NCBI GenBank assembly: GCA_002280515.1
Contig: NCEA01000005.1
Span: 41,047-105,046, forward strand
DNA from: Rhodobacterales bacterium 32-67-9
GTDB taxonomy: Bacteria; Pseudomonadota; Alphaproteobacteria; Rhodobacterales; Rhodobacteraceae
DNA: 64,000 bases
Direction: 5' to 3'
Both the position numbers and the translations under genes were made by a program. A model generated the notes under the pieces. It was not told the DNA's origin. It worked only from the letters and a program-made list of their open reading frames with translations, and searched no databases. Positions 27,098-36,609 of the stretch are shown here, one piece after another (position 1 is the first letter of the stretch; each line of letters begins with the position of its first letter).

Positions 27098-28060
27098 TTA
27101 CTTGCCGGCGAGCAGCCGTTCGGCCATCGCCTCGTTGGTGACGAGACCGTTGACGAGCCGGCCGCGCAGCGCGGCCGCGAGCGCCGGGCGCTTGGCCTCG
27201 CCCACGGCGACGGCAATGATCCGCCGTTCCGCCGCCTTCGGCAGCGGCACCGACGCGACGCGGCGGTTGAAGTCGCAGTCGAGCACGTGGCCGTCGCTGT
27301 CGTAGATCCAGCTGGTGATCTCGCCTGTCGCACCGGCAGCGACGAGCGCCTCCATCTCGGCCTCGGCGACGAAGCCGTCAACGACGAGCGGCGCCTGCCG
27401 CCCCATCTGGCCGATGCCCACCAGCGTCAGGTCAGCCTGCTGGCCAAGGCCGATCGTGTTGCGCACCGCCTCCTGCGCGTGGAGGACCTTCAACTCCTCG
27501 GGGTCACTCGCCAGAACCGGAAGCGGATAGGGATAGTGTTTCGCACCGACCCGTTCGGCCATCGCGATGGTGGCGTTGTAGGGCGTGGCGGAACCGTCCG
27601 ACATCATGTTGCCCAGCAACGAGACGATGCGGTGCTGCGGGCAGGCAAGGCGCGGCAACTGCTCGACCGTGGCCTTCAGCGCCCGCCCGGTGCCAAGCGC
27701 GATGATCCTGCCCTCATCGGATTTCAGAACCCGCTCCAGCTCTTCCGCCGCCGCGATGGCGACACCGGTCAGGAGACCCGGCGCGTCGGGATCTGATGGA
27801 ACAATCTCGCAGAATTGAAGGTCGAAGCGGTCGGTCACCTGCCCGGCGAGGTCCATGCAACGCCCGATCGGATGGTCGAGCCTGACCTTGACCAGCCGCT
27901 CCGAGACGGCGAGCGACACCAGCCGCTGCGCGGTCTGGCGCGAGACGGAGAGTTTGCGCGCGATCTCGTCCTGGGTATTGCCCGCGACGTAGTAGAGCCA
28001 GCCGGCCCGTGCGGCATCGTCAAGCCGTGTCGTCTCTGCCGTGAACCGTCCCTGCGTCAC
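27098..28060 (-). CDS. smoC: SorC-family sugar-responsive regulator of polyol use
   Basis: 320 aa. N-terminal helix-turn-helix (GNTQDEIARKLSVSRQTAQR) and a C-terminal sugar-phosphate-binding domain (IALGTGRALKATVEQL, LTLVGIGQMGRQAPLV) as in SorC/DeoR-type regulators. The place directly upstream of smoE fits the R. sphaeroides regulator SmoC. Start is GTG at 28060; the AAGGA that overlaps the stop of the HAD gene upstream serves as its ribosome site, so the two are probably coupled. Confidence 0.9.
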   Translation of the reverse strand: MTQGRFTAETTRLDDAARAGWLYYVAGNTQDEIARKLSVSRQTAQRLVSLAVSERLVKVRLDHPIGRCMDLAGQVTDRFDLQFCEIVPSDPDAPGLLTGVAIAAAEELERVLKSDEGRIIALGTGRALKATVEQLPRLACPQHRIVSLLGNMMSDGSATPYNATIAMAERVGAKHYPYPLPVLASDPEELKVLHAQEAVRNTIGLGQQADLTLVGIGQMGRQAPLVVDGFVAEAEMEALVAAGATGEITSWIYDSDGHVLDCDFNRRVASVPLPKAAERRIIAVAVGEAKRPALAAALRGRLVNGLVTNEAMAERLLAGK

Positions 28061-28064
28061 CGGG

Positions 28065-28727
28065 TCATCCTTCGTCTGCGGTCAACAACACCTGCGGGAA
28101 ATCCCGCCAGTTGTCAAAACTTCCCACGCCGGGCGGCGGCACCGGCCGGTGACCGCCGCCGGTGAAGACCAGCACCTGCATCCCGGCCGCCTCTGCCGCC
28201 TCGACCCCCGGCCGGCTGTCCTCGATGACAAGGGTCCGGGCCGGGTCGGCCCGCATCCGTTCTGCGGCGAAGAGGAAGAGATCGGGCGCGGGTTTGCCGC
28301 GCGCGACCTGCGATGCGGTGAAGACATCCGCACCGAAGACGGGTGCGAGGCCGGCGATCTCCAGCGACCGGGCCACGCGCTGCGGGCTCGAACTGGTGGC
28401 GACGCATTTGGCGGGACGCAGCCGGTCGAGAACCGCGCCTACCCCAGCGGTCGGACGAAGCTCGGTCGCGAAGCGGGCGAGGAGCGCGCTGCGGTAGCGC
28501 TGTTCGAAATCCTCCGGCAAGGCGATGTCGAACGCCGCGCGGATGCCGCGCGCGACGGTGGGGAAACTGCGGCCAAGGCATTGGTCGCGGACATAGTCGG
28601 GCGTGATGGTCAGCCCGAGCCGGGCAAGCTCGGCGATCAGCACCGCGGCCGAGATCGGCTCACTGTCGACGAGGACGCCGTCGCAGTCGAAGATCACCAG
28701 TTCGGTATCGGACAGGGGCTGGATCAC
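28065..28727 (-). CDS. HAD-family sugar-phosphate phosphatase
   Basis: 220 aa. HAD motif I VIFDCDGVLVDSEP (nucleophile Asp, general acid Asp), motif II near VATSSSPQRV, motif III Lys in VARGKPAPDLF and motif IV VIEDSRPGVEAA. The cap domain suits the beta-phosphoglucomutase / phosphoglycolate phosphatase subfamily. Immediately upstream of smoC on the same strand, so it may dephosphorylate a sugar or polyol phosphate. GTG start at 28727 with GGAG upstream. Confidence 0.9.
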   Translation of the reverse strand: MIQPLSDTELVIFDCDGVLVDSEPISAAVLIAELARLGLTITPDYVRDQCLGRSFPTVARGIRAAFDIALPEDFEQRYRSALLARFATELRPTAGVGAVLDRLRPAKCVATSSSPQRVARSLEIAGLAPVFGADVFTASQVARGKPAPDLFLFAAERMRADPARTLVIEDSRPGVEAAEAAGMQVLVFTGGGHRPVPPPGVGSFDNWRDFPQVLLTADEG

Positions 28728-28836
28728 ACGATGGCTCCGTTCTCACCTATCGCCACTGCCTATCGCGTTTTGATCCCGGGATGCATCGGAAATCGAGCGG
28801 ACCGTTCCGGGGCGTTTCCTGATCGGTCTTGTTGCA

Positions 28837-28854
28837 TTTCGGCGATTTCCGGCG
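28837..28854. promoter_or_regulatory. Candidate DeoR-type operator: imperfect direct repeat
   Basis: TTTCGGCG (28837-28844) and TTTCCGGCG (28846-28854) lie in the gap between the divergent HAD and DeoR-family genes, just before the DeoR start. Inferred from position and spacing only. Confidence 0.3.
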
Positions 28855-28866
28855 GATAACCTCGGA

Positions 28867-29622
28867 ATGTCCAAATATGCCTATCAGATCGAGAATGCCG
28901 TCGCCTTGCGCGGCTCGATCTCGGTCGGCGAATTGTCCGACCTTCTGGGCGTGTCCGACCAGACGATCCGCCGGGTGATCCGGCCTCTGGTGGACGAAGG
29001 CAAGGTCCGCAAGGTCCACGGCGCGATCATGAGCGTCGACAAGCCGGTAGACGCCCCGTTCCATGCCCGGATGCAGTTGATGCGGGCGGAAAAGACCGCC
29101 ATCGCCACCCATGTCGCCGCAGGGATCGAGGATGGCGAGTCCCTCGCGATCGACACCGGCTCCACCTCGGGCTTCATCGCGCAGGCCTTGCAGATCCGGC
29201 GCAACCTGATGATCGTGACGAATTCGACCTTCGTCGCCAGCACCCTGGCCACGGTTCCCGGCAACCGCGTCTTCATGGCGGGCAGCCAATTGCGCGACCA
29301 CGACGGGGCCGCGTTCGACCGGCAGGCCTTCGCCACGATCGCGCGGATGCGGGTCAACCGCTGCATCCTGTCGTCCTCGTCGGTGGACCCCACGCGCGGT
29401 TTCCTGACCTTCGAACAATGCGAGGCCGACATCGCCGAGGCGATGCAGGAGATATCGGCCGAGACGGTGATGGCCGTCGACCGTTCGAAGTTCCAGAAGA
29501 ACGCGCGGCGCGGCAATATCTTCATCGTGCCCCTGCGCCCGCGTGCGATGGTGGTGACGGACACCGAACCGCAGCCCGAGTTCAGGCGCGTCCTCGCGCC
29601 TTACGACGTTCAGATCGCCTGA
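28867..29622 (+). CDS. DeoR-family transcriptional regulator
   Basis: 251 aa. N-terminal helix-turn-helix (ISVGELSDLLGVSDQTIRRV), then the DeoR sensor domain with IDTGSTSGFIAQAL and MAVDRSKFQKNA. Distinct from the GlpR-like protein at 19773. It sits between the polyol operon and the unassigned operon, divergent from the first and convergent with the second (its stop is 10 bases from the stop at 29632), so its target is open; sugar metabolism is the usual role of the family. The ribosome site is weak. Confidence 0.88.
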   Translation: MSKYAYQIENAVALRGSISVGELSDLLGVSDQTIRRVIRPLVDEGKVRKVHGAIMSVDKPVDAPFHARMQLMRAEKTAIATHVAAGIEDGESLAIDTGSTSGFIAQALQIRRNLMIVTNSTFVASTLATVPGNRVFMAGSQLRDHDGAAFDRQAFATIARMRVNRCILSSSSVDPTRGFLTFEQCEADIAEAMQEISAETVMAVDRSKFQKNARRGNIFIVPLRPRAMVVTDTEPQPEFRRVLAPYDVQIA

Positions 29623-29631
29623 TCGGCGGCA

Positions 29632-30561
29632 TCAGCCGGCCCGAACCGCCGCGACGTGGCCGGCGAAGGCCGGGTCGTTCATCAGTGCACGACAGCGCGC
29701 GAAGCGGCCGTCGGCATAGGCACGGAAGTCGTCCGCCGGGTTGCCGTCGGCAAGCTGGATGAGCCCCCAGAGCGTCCAGAGAAGGTCACACATCGCCTTG
29801 TAGATCACCACCCGGCCCTGTTCGGCCGCAGTCGGCGCACGGCCGAAATACCCGCGCAGAAGCTCCTCTTCCTGCGCTGCGTCCATCCCCGCCTCGACCG
29901 AGAGGTCGCCCAAGTCCCACATCGGATCGTTCATGCCGGAATATTCCCAGTCGACGATCCACATCCGGTCCCCGGTATCGAGGAAGTTCTCGCACAAGGG
30001 ATCGCAATGGCAGGGCGCGAGCGGCGCGGGATGAACCTCCAGCGCCTCGCCGACCGGACCGGCGGCCGCGACGACATCGTGATAGCCGTCCGGCAGCGCG
30101 ACATCCTTCGTCGACAGCACCTTGAGGTACTCCGCGATCATCGCGAAAAGCTCGAACCGGAAGCGGAACGTCTCACCCGACTTATGCAACCTGGCCAGAG
30201 CTTCACCGGCGCGACACGGCGATCCCGCGCGCGACCGGAAATTCGCGGGCGTCATCGTCTCGACATTCCGGATCGCCTCCGCGACCAGCACGCCCGAGGT
30301 CGGGTCGGCCCAGAGGATTCCCGGCGACACGCCGGCGCGTTCCGCAGCCCTGGCATTGTGGATCTCGACGGCGCGGTCGATATAGCTCTCCGTCCCTTCA
30401 CCGGGGATCCGGACAACCACCGCGCGCCCGCGCGCCTCGACAAGGTAGACGCGGTTCGTCAGCCCGCCAAGCCGCGCAATCGCCGCGTCCGCCGCCCCGA
30501 CCCCTTCGAACCCTGCGACATTGCGCAGGACGGCGAATACCTCTTCCCTGTTCTCCGGCAT
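29632..30561 (-). CDS. Choline-kinase/APH-like phosphotransferase
   Basis: 309 aa. N-lobe GGLTNRVYLVEARGRAVVVR; the catalytic loop APCHCDPLCENFL (Brenner-type HxD, N four residues on) and metal-binding WIVDWEYSGMNDP are intact. This pattern is that of bacterial choline/ethanolamine kinases (LicA type) rather than antibiotic kinases. GGGGGACAG precedes the ATG at 30561. Last gene of the minus-strand operon, 37 bases after the dimethylglycine-dehydrogenase-like gene, which suggests a nitrogen-containing alcohol as substrate (inference). Confidence 0.85.
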   Translation of the reverse strand: MPENREEVFAVLRNVAGFEGVGAADAAIARLGGLTNRVYLVEARGRAVVVRIPGEGTESYIDRAVEIHNARAAERAGVSPGILWADPTSGVLVAEAIRNVETMTPANFRSRAGSPCRAGEALARLHKSGETFRFRFELFAMIAEYLKVLSTKDVALPDGYHDVVAAAGPVGEALEVHPAPLAPCHCDPLCENFLDTGDRMWIVDWEYSGMNDPMWDLGDLSVEAGMDAAQEEELLRGYFGRAPTAAEQGRVVIYKAMCDLLWTLWGLIQLADGNPADDFRAYADGRFARCRALMNDPAFAGHVAAVRAG

Positions 30562-30598
30562 CTGTCCCCCTGTCGTCTTCCGTCTTTCGCGGTCCGTC

Positions 30599-33022
30599 TC
30601 ACGCCTTCAGCCGGGCGTTTTCCGGATCGTAAAGCGGCCCCTCCACCCGTTCGACCTTATACCGGTCGCCAAAAACCTCGACCTCGAATTCGGTCGCGGC
30701 GGCGTCCTTGCCGGCGAGATAGCCGAAGATGATCGTCTTGCCGATCGTATGGCCGAAGCCCGCAGAACTGGCGAGCGACACGACGCGGTCCCCAAGCAGG
30801 ATCGTTTCGCCACCGTAAAGCGGCAGCTTCCGGTCTGTGACGAAGGTGCAAAGCCGACGGTCCGGCCCGTTCGCCTTCTGCGCTTCGAGTACGGCGCGCC
30901 CGCGAAAATCACCCTTCGATTTCAGATGGACGCGAGCCCCCAGCCCGGCCTCGACCGGGGTGTAGTCGGGTGAGATATCGCTCGACCAGTAGAGGTAGCC
31001 CTTCTCCAGCCTGAGCGTGTCGATGGCGCGGTAGCCGACGTCGCGGATCCCGTGCTCCACCCCCGCCGCGCGCAAGGTATCGTAGACATGTAGGCCGAAC
31101 TCGGTCGGCACATGCAGCTCCCACCCAAGCTCTCCGACAAAGCCGATGCGGACGGCGCGGACCGGGGCGGCGCCGACGGTGAGGGTGCGGGCCGTACCGA
31201 ACGGGAAGGCGGCGTTGGAGATATCCTCCTCGACCACCTTTTCCAGCACGGCACGGGATTTCGGGCCGCAGATGTTGATGACCGCGCGGGACGAGGTCAT
31301 GTCGATCAGGTGAACCGACCCGTCCTCCGGCATCTGCCTTGCGATCCAGTCGGCGTCATGGGTGCCGAAGGCCGATCCGGTGACGATGTAGAACCGGTCG
31401 CGGCCGAGGCGGGTGATGGTCAGATCGGCCTCGATCCCGCCCCGGTCATTGCAAAGCTGGGTGTAGATCACCGTGCCGTCGGACCTGTCCATGTTCGACA
31501 CGCATATGCGCTGGAGGAGCGCCAGCGCGCCGGGGCCGATCAGCTCGAACTTGGAAAAACTGGTCTGGTCGATCAGCACCACGCCTTCGCGCACCGACTT
31601 GTGTTCATCGGCGGCATAGCGGTGCCAGCCCGGTTCTAGGAAATCGAGCTGGTCGACGGCCGGCACGCCTTTGGGCGCGAACCAGAGCGGACGTTCCCAG
31701 CCATTGCGCGATCCGTAAACCGCGCCGTTGTCCTTCAGCCGCTGGTAAAGCGGCGAGAGGCGCAAGGAGCGCGCGGTCTCATGCTCCTGCCCCGGATAGC
31801 GCATCTTGTAGTGATGGGCGTAATGTTCGACCGCGCGGGGATACATGAACGCCCTTGTGCCGTGATGCGGCCCGAAGCGGCGCACGTCGAGCGGCCAGAG
31901 GTTGAGCGACGGATGCCCCTTCACGATCCATTCCGCGATCATCTCGCCCGCGCCACCGCCGGCCGCGATGCCGTAAAGGAACCCGGTTGCCATCATCAGG
32001 TTCCTGAACCCCGGCGCCCAGCCCATGACGAAGTCGCCATCCGCCGAATAGGGGATCGGACCGTTGATGACGGTGCGGATGCCAACCTCGTTCAAGACCG
32101 GCGTCACTTGTGCAGCGAGTTCGGCCAGCGGCGCGAAACGTTCCATGTTGTCGGGCAAAAGCTGGCGGACGAAATCGCCGGGAATGCCCCTGTCGCCGAA
32201 GGGCAGCGTGCGCTCCTCATACCCGCCGACGACGAGCCGGCCGCCGGCATCCGGCTTGTAATAGACCAGGCGCTCGGGATCGCGGAGCGTCGGCAGGCCC
32301 TTGACGAGGTCGACGTCCGGCAAGGGCTCGGTGACGATGTATTGATGCTCGACGGCGCAGGCGGGGACATGGATGCCGAGCTTGGCGCCCAGCTCCCTGC
32401 TCCACATCCCCGCAGCGAGAACGACGGTCTCGGCTTGCCATTCGCCTTCCGAGGTCTCGACCGCCGTGATCCTTCCGTCGGTGACTTTGAAGCCGGTGAC
32501 CGTGACGCCCTGACGGATCTCGGCGCCGTGTTTCCGGGCGCCGGCGGCTATGGCCTGGCAGAGGCTCGCCGGATCGACATGACCGTCCGAGGGGATGAAG
32601 GCCGCCCCTTCAAGGCCGGTGGCATCGATGTAGGGGAACAGCGCCTTCGCCTCTTCGGCGGTGATGATCGACATCTCGAGATCGAAGCTGCGCGCCATCG
32701 TCGCCAGCCGCTTGGCTTCCAGAAGCCGCTCCCGCGTTGCCGCAAGCCGCAGGCTGCCGACCTTCTTCCAGTCGAAGACCATGCCGGTCTCGGCCTCCAG
32801 CCGGTCGTACATCGCGACGGAGCGCTTGAGCATCTGCGTGGTGTTGCGCGACGAGCGGAGCTGGCCGACAAGACCGGCGGCATGCCAGGTCGCGCCTTCG
32901 GTCAGCGCCGCCTTTTCCAGAAGGACGACATCCTTTTCGCCGTTCTTCGCAAGGTGACACGCCGTCGAACATCCGATGATCCCACCTCCGATGATGAGGT
33001 GCTTCGCCGCGAACTTGCCCAT
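30599..33022 (-). CDS. Dimethylglycine/sarcosine-dehydrogenase-like flavoprotein with GcvT domain
   Basis: 807 aa. Residues 1-about 390: DAO-type FAD domain (LIIGGGIIGCSTACHLA; WHAAGLVGQLRSS). About 390-440: linker domain FAO_M. About 440-800: folate-binding GcvT domain (GELGWELHVP, DVGYRAIDTLRLEKGYLYW). Enzymes of this build oxidatively demethylate N-methyl amines such as dimethylglycine and pass the C1 unit to tetrahydrofolate. Start is uncertain: ATG at 33022 gives MGKFAAKHLIIGGG, the family-like N-terminus, with a weak CGGA upstream; ATGs at 33055 and 33067 are alternatives. An AT-rich region before it could hold a separate promoter. Confidence 0.88.
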   Translation of the reverse strand: MGKFAAKHLIIGGGIIGCSTACHLAKNGEKDVVLLEKAALTEGATWHAAGLVGQLRSSRNTTQMLKRSVAMYDRLEAETGMVFDWKKVGSLRLAATRERLLEAKRLATMARSFDLEMSIITAEEAKALFPYIDATGLEGAAFIPSDGHVDPASLCQAIAAGARKHGAEIRQGVTVTGFKVTDGRITAVETSEGEWQAETVVLAAGMWSRELGAKLGIHVPACAVEHQYIVTEPLPDVDLVKGLPTLRDPERLVYYKPDAGGRLVVGGYEERTLPFGDRGIPGDFVRQLLPDNMERFAPLAELAAQVTPVLNEVGIRTVINGPIPYSADGDFVMGWAPGFRNLMMATGFLYGIAAGGGAGEMIAEWIVKGHPSLNLWPLDVRRFGPHHGTRAFMYPRAVEHYAHHYKMRYPGQEHETARSLRLSPLYQRLKDNGAVYGSRNGWERPLWFAPKGVPAVDQLDFLEPGWHRYAADEHKSVREGVVLIDQTSFSKFELIGPGALALLQRICVSNMDRSDGTVIYTQLCNDRGGIEADLTITRLGRDRFYIVTGSAFGTHDADWIARQMPEDGSVHLIDMTSSRAVINICGPKSRAVLEKVVEEDISNAAFPFGTARTLTVGAAPVRAVRIGFVGELGWELHVPTEFGLHVYDTLRAAGVEHGIRDVGYRAIDTLRLEKGYLYWSSDISPDYTPVEAGLGARVHLKSKGDFRGRAVLEAQKANGPDRRLCTFVTDRKLPLYGGETILLGDRVVSLASSAGFGHTIGKTIIFGYLAGKDAAATEFEVEVFGDRYKVERVEGPLYDPENARLKA

Positions 33023-33055
33023 GTCCAGATTCCGTCGCTGAGGAGTCCCAGCCAT

Positions 33056-33090
33056 GATATTCGACATATATGACTATATATCAACATTTT
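33056..33090. promoter_or_regulatory. AT-rich leader with palindromic core upstream of the flavoprotein gene
   Basis: ATATAT-GACT-ATATAT at 33066-33081 within a strongly AT-rich stretch, between the aldehyde dehydrogenase stop and the flavoprotein start. It is a plausible internal promoter/operator; no clear -35 is visible. Confidence 0.3.
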
Positions 33091-33179
33091 TGCTTTTCAT
33101 TCGGCGATAAATGTCGAAAACATACACGTGCCTGCCCGATGTGCTCACCCGCCACGAGACATCAATACGGTTATCCTTC

Positions 33180-34643
33180 TCAGCGCATCACGAACGGGTC
33201 CGGGATCGGATCGTCCGAGGTTCTGAGCCACACGGTCTTCACCGTGGTGTAGTCGAGGGCGGCTGCCATTCCGCCCTCGCGTCCCTGGCCGGACAGTCCA
33301 AGCCCGCCGAACGGCGCGATGGGCGAGACGGCCCGATAGGTGTTGACCCAGACGACCCCGGCACGGATGCCACGGATCATCCTGTGGGCGCGGGTCAGGT
33401 TGCGGGTGAAGACGCCGGAGGCGAGGCCGAACGCGGTGTCGTTCGCCAGTGCGAGCGCATCGTCCTCGGTGTCGAAGGGAAGGACCGACAGGACCGGGCC
33501 GAAGAATTCATCGCTCAGGCACGGCGCGTCGGGCGCAGCGCTGCAATCGAGGATGGTGGGCGGAAAGTAGAAACCGGCCGTTTCGGGTGCCCGGCCGCCG
33601 GTTACCAGCCGCGCCCCGGCCGCGACGGAGCGGGCGATCAACGCCTCGATCCGGTCGCGCTGGCGCCGGGTGCAGAGCGGCCCGACCTCCGTCGCCATGT
33701 CGCCCGGCGCACCGATGCGCACCCGTTCGGCCCGTTCCGTCAACCGGGCCAGGAAGTCTTCCTTGATGCTGCGCTGCACCAGAAGGCGCGAGCCTGCGAC
33801 ACAGCTTTGCCCGGTCGCCGCGAAGATGCCCGAGACCTGCGCATTGGCGGCCGAGTCGAGGTCGGCGTCCTCGAACACGATGAAGGGGGATTTCCCGCCA
33901 AGCTCCAGCGAGGTCCGGGCGAGGTTCGCGGCCGAGGCGCGCACGATATGGCGCGCCGTTTCCGGGCCGCCGGTAAAGGCGATGTGGGTAACCTTCGGAT
34001 GGCTCGTCAACGCCTGCCCGGCCTCGGGCCCGCCGGTCAGGATATTGACGACGCCGGCCGGGAACCCCGCCTCATGCACAAGGCGCGCGAATTCCAGAAG
34101 CGGCGCCGGCCCGTCTTCGGAGGCCTTCAGAACCACGGTGCAGCCGGCCGCCAGTGCCGGGCCAAGCTTGACCGCCGAGAGGAAGAGTTGACTGTTCCAG
34201 GGCACGATTGCGGCCACTACGCCAACCGGTTCGCGCCTGAGCCAGACCTCCATGTCGGGCTTGTCGATCGGCAGATGCGCGCCCTCGATCTTGTCGGCGA
34301 GGCCTGCGTAGTAGCGGTAGTATTCCGCGACATAGGCGATCTGCGCGCTGGTCTCGCGGATGATCTTGCCAGTGTCGCGGGTCTCCAGCTCGGCCAGCCG
34401 GGGTGCTGCCGCCTGAACCAGATCGGCGAGGCGGAAAAGCAGTTTGCCCCGCGCCGTGCTTGTCAGCCCCGGCCAGGCCCCGGATCGAAACGCCCGGTGG
34501 GCCGCCTCGACCGCGCGCTCCACGTCGCCGGCCGAGGCCATCGGCACCTCGGCCCAGGGCGCGCCGGTCGCGGGATCGAGGCTTTCGAAGCGCGTTTCCC
34601 CATCCTCGAAGGCGCCGTCAATGTAGTGCTGGAAGCGGTCCAT
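33180..34643 (-). CDS. NAD(P)-dependent aldehyde dehydrogenase
   Basis: 487 aa, standard length. Catalytic Cys in FAATGQSCVAGSR, general-base Glu in SLELGGKSPFIVF, cofactor Lys in VLKASEDGP (normally KP/KxSE). Related to betaine-aldehyde and hydroxymuconic-semialdehyde dehydrogenases. Oxidises an aldehyde, probably one released by the monooxygenase or flavoprotein of the same operon. GAGGACATAG precedes the ATG; nine bases separate it from the luciferase-like gene upstream. Confidence 0.93.
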   Translation of the reverse strand: MDRFQHYIDGAFEDGETRFESLDPATGAPWAEVPMASAGDVERAVEAAHRAFRSGAWPGLTSTARGKLLFRLADLVQAAAPRLAELETRDTGKIIRETSAQIAYVAEYYRYYAGLADKIEGAHLPIDKPDMEVWLRREPVGVVAAIVPWNSQLFLSAVKLGPALAAGCTVVLKASEDGPAPLLEFARLVHEAGFPAGVVNILTGGPEAGQALTSHPKVTHIAFTGGPETARHIVRASAANLARTSLELGGKSPFIVFEDADLDSAANAQVSGIFAATGQSCVAGSRLLVQRSIKEDFLARLTERAERVRIGAPGDMATEVGPLCTRRQRDRIEALIARSVAAGARLVTGGRAPETAGFYFPPTILDCSAAPDAPCLSDEFFGPVLSVLPFDTEDDALALANDTAFGLASGVFTRNLTRAHRMIRGIRAGVVWVNTYRAVSPIAPFGGLGLSGQGREGGMAAALDYTTVKTVWLRTSDDPIPDPFVMR

Positions 34644-34651
34644 CTATGTCC

Positions 34652-35689
34652 TCACGCGAAGGCGGGCATCACATCGCGGATCAGACGCTCCAACGAGGCC
34701 TTCTTGCGCGCGAAACTCATGCCGGTGTCGATCCAGAAGCTGAACTCGTCATAGCCGAGCGCCTCATAGGACTTTATGCGCCCGATCACCTCGTCCGGCT
34801 CGCCGATGATCTGGTTCTTGCGCATCGCCGCCGCCGAATAGAAGGGATGCGCGGCGATTTCTTCCGTCGTGAGTTCCTGGATGAGCCCCTGGCTGACCGG
34901 GCGTTCATTCTTGAACCAGGCGCCGAAGTAGCAATAGAAACGGTTGATCTCTTCCGCCGCAAGCTGCGCGTCGGCTTCGCTGTCGGCGACATAGGCGTGG
35001 CGCAGGACCATGATCTTCGGCCGCGCTACCTCGGGATGGGCGGCACAGGCGGCGTTGAACCTTTCCATCAGGCTGACCACCTCCTCATCGCCCAGGTGCA
35101 GCGGCGTCACCTGAACGTTGCAACCGTTGGACACCGCGAAATCATGGCTGTTGGGGTCGCGCGCCGCAACCCAGATCGGCGGGCCGGGCTGCTGCAGGGG
35201 TTTCGGCGACGAGGTGGTATTGGGGAACTGCCAGTATTGCCCGTCATGGGCATAGTCGCCGGCCCAAAGGTTCCGCACCGCCGGGATCAGTTCCCGCATC
35301 CGCCCGCCGGCGTTCCAGGCGTCGAGGCCCGGCATCATCCGCTCATATTCGAACGTGTAGGCCCCGCGCGCGATGCCAAGGTCGAGGCGTCCGTCCATGA
35401 TGATGTCGGCCATCGCAGCCTCGCCGGCCAGCCGTATCGGGTGCCAGAAGGGCGCGATAACGGTGCCGGTGCCAAGGCGCACGTTCCTTGTCCGCCGCGC
35501 CAGATCGACAAGGTTCAGAAGCGGGTTCGGCGCGATGGTGAAATTCATGCCGTGATGCTCGCCGGTCCAGATGGCGTGCATCCCGCCCTCGTCCGCGATC
35601 CGGCAAAGTGCGATCATCTCGTCATAGAGCTGCTTCTGCTCGTCCTCGGCCGACACACGCTCCATGTGAATGAACAGTGAAAACTTCAT
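34652..35689 (-). CDS. Luciferase-like (LLM) flavin-dependent monooxygenase
   Basis: 345 aa, begins MKFSLFIHMERVSAEDEQK; TIM-barrel flavin monooxygenase with IWTGEHHGMNF, the bacterial-luciferase EHH motif, and LGTGTVIAPFWHPIRLAGE. These enzymes use reduced FMN from a partner reductase to insert oxygen or cleave C-N/C-S bonds. The reductase gene lies directly upstream and overlaps as ATGA, so the two form a two-component monooxygenase. Substrate unknown. Confidence 0.92.
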   Translation of the reverse strand: MKFSLFIHMERVSAEDEQKQLYDEMIALCRIADEGGMHAIWTGEHHGMNFTIAPNPLLNLVDLARRTRNVRLGTGTVIAPFWHPIRLAGEAAMADIIMDGRLDLGIARGAYTFEYERMMPGLDAWNAGGRMRELIPAVRNLWAGDYAHDGQYWQFPNTTSSPKPLQQPGPPIWVAARDPNSHDFAVSNGCNVQVTPLHLGDEEVVSLMERFNAACAAHPEVARPKIMVLRHAYVADSEADAQLAAEEINRFYCYFGAWFKNERPVSQGLIQELTTEEIAAHPFYSAAAMRKNQIIGEPDEVIGRIKSYEALGYDEFSFWIDTGMSFARKKASLERLIRDVMPAFA

Positions 35690-36609
35690 GTCTGCTTCCT
35701 TTCGCCGATCGGTTCGACGCGGCCCTGGTCCTGATTTCCGAAATAGATGCCGTAGCTTCCGACGCGGCTCTCGTCGGCCAGCCGTTCCAGCATCCTGCGC
35801 ATGGCCGGATCGGTCACGTCCTCGACGCCGGCCGGGGTAAGTTCGACGAACCCGCCCCGCCGCGGCGTGCCCGGTGCCGCCGGGCAGAGGAAGGCAATGT
35901 GCTGATGCCGGCGCCCGACGTCCTCATAGACCGCGTAGATGAACCCGGGGGAGGCCTGAACGCCCAGCGCCCCAATCAAGTCGGAGAGTGCGGCCTGCGC
36001 GCCGGCCGGTCCGACCCGCGCGGTCGGCAGGGTCAGCCCGCCGGCGCCGTCGTCAACCAGAAGCACCTCGCCCGCCGCCTCGATCACCGCCGAGATCACC
36101 ACATCGGGCCCGGTTGCGACCGCCACGCCGGTCCTGGCCGGGGTGAAGTAGCTGCCACGGTAGTAGCCGAGACCCGGCGACTGGGACGCCTCGAACGCCT
36201 CGACCCGGCCGATCAGGATGGCATGGTCGCCGGCATCGACGGTCTGGTGCATCGAGCAGTCGAACCATGCCGACACCTCGGCAAGGACGGGCGAACCGAA
36301 GGGGCCGTTCGCCCAGCCGACCGTCGCGAAGCGGTCGGCGACCGGGCGCGCGAAGGTGTTCGACACGGCCTTCTGAGCCTCCGAAAGCACGTTGATCGCA
36401 AAGCCGCCGGCCGCCGAGAACGCCGCGAAGTTCTGCGACGACTTGGCGATCGACACCAGCAGAAGCGGCGGATCGAGCGAGACCGACGAAAAGGAGTTCG
36501 CGGTGAACCCCAAGGGCTTTCCCGCGCCGTCGTAGGTGGTGACGACGGTGACGCCGGTCATGAAGGTTCCGAAGGCGTCGCGCAGGACGCGGGCTTCCTC
36601 GATCATCAT
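35686..36609 (-). CDS. Flavin reductase with C-terminal extension
   Basis: 307 aa. Residues 1-about 165 form an HpaC-like FMN split-barrel (FGTFMTGVTVVTT, GFTANSFSSVSLDPPLLLVSI, GWANGPFGSPVLAEVSAWFD). The rest (about 140 aa) is an extension with YEDVGRRHQHIAF that I do not recognise. Supplies FMNH2 to the LLM monooxygenase. Start at 36609 overlaps the hydrolase stop (ATGA); GAGGAG sits eight bases before it. Confidence 0.88.
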   Translation of the reverse strand: MMIEEARVLRDAFGTFMTGVTVVTTYDGAGKPLGFTANSFSSVSLDPPLLLVSIAKSSQNFAAFSAAGGFAINVLSEAQKAVSNTFARPVADRFATVGWANGPFGSPVLAEVSAWFDCSMHQTVDAGDHAILIGRVEAFEASQSPGLGYYRGSYFTPARTGVAVATGPDVVISAVIEAAGEVLLVDDGAGGLTLPTARVGPAGAQAALSDLIGALGVQASPGFIYAVYEDVGRRHQHIAFLCPAAPGTPRRGGFVELTPAGVEDVTDPAMRRMLERLADESRVGSYGIYFGNQDQGRVEPIGERKQT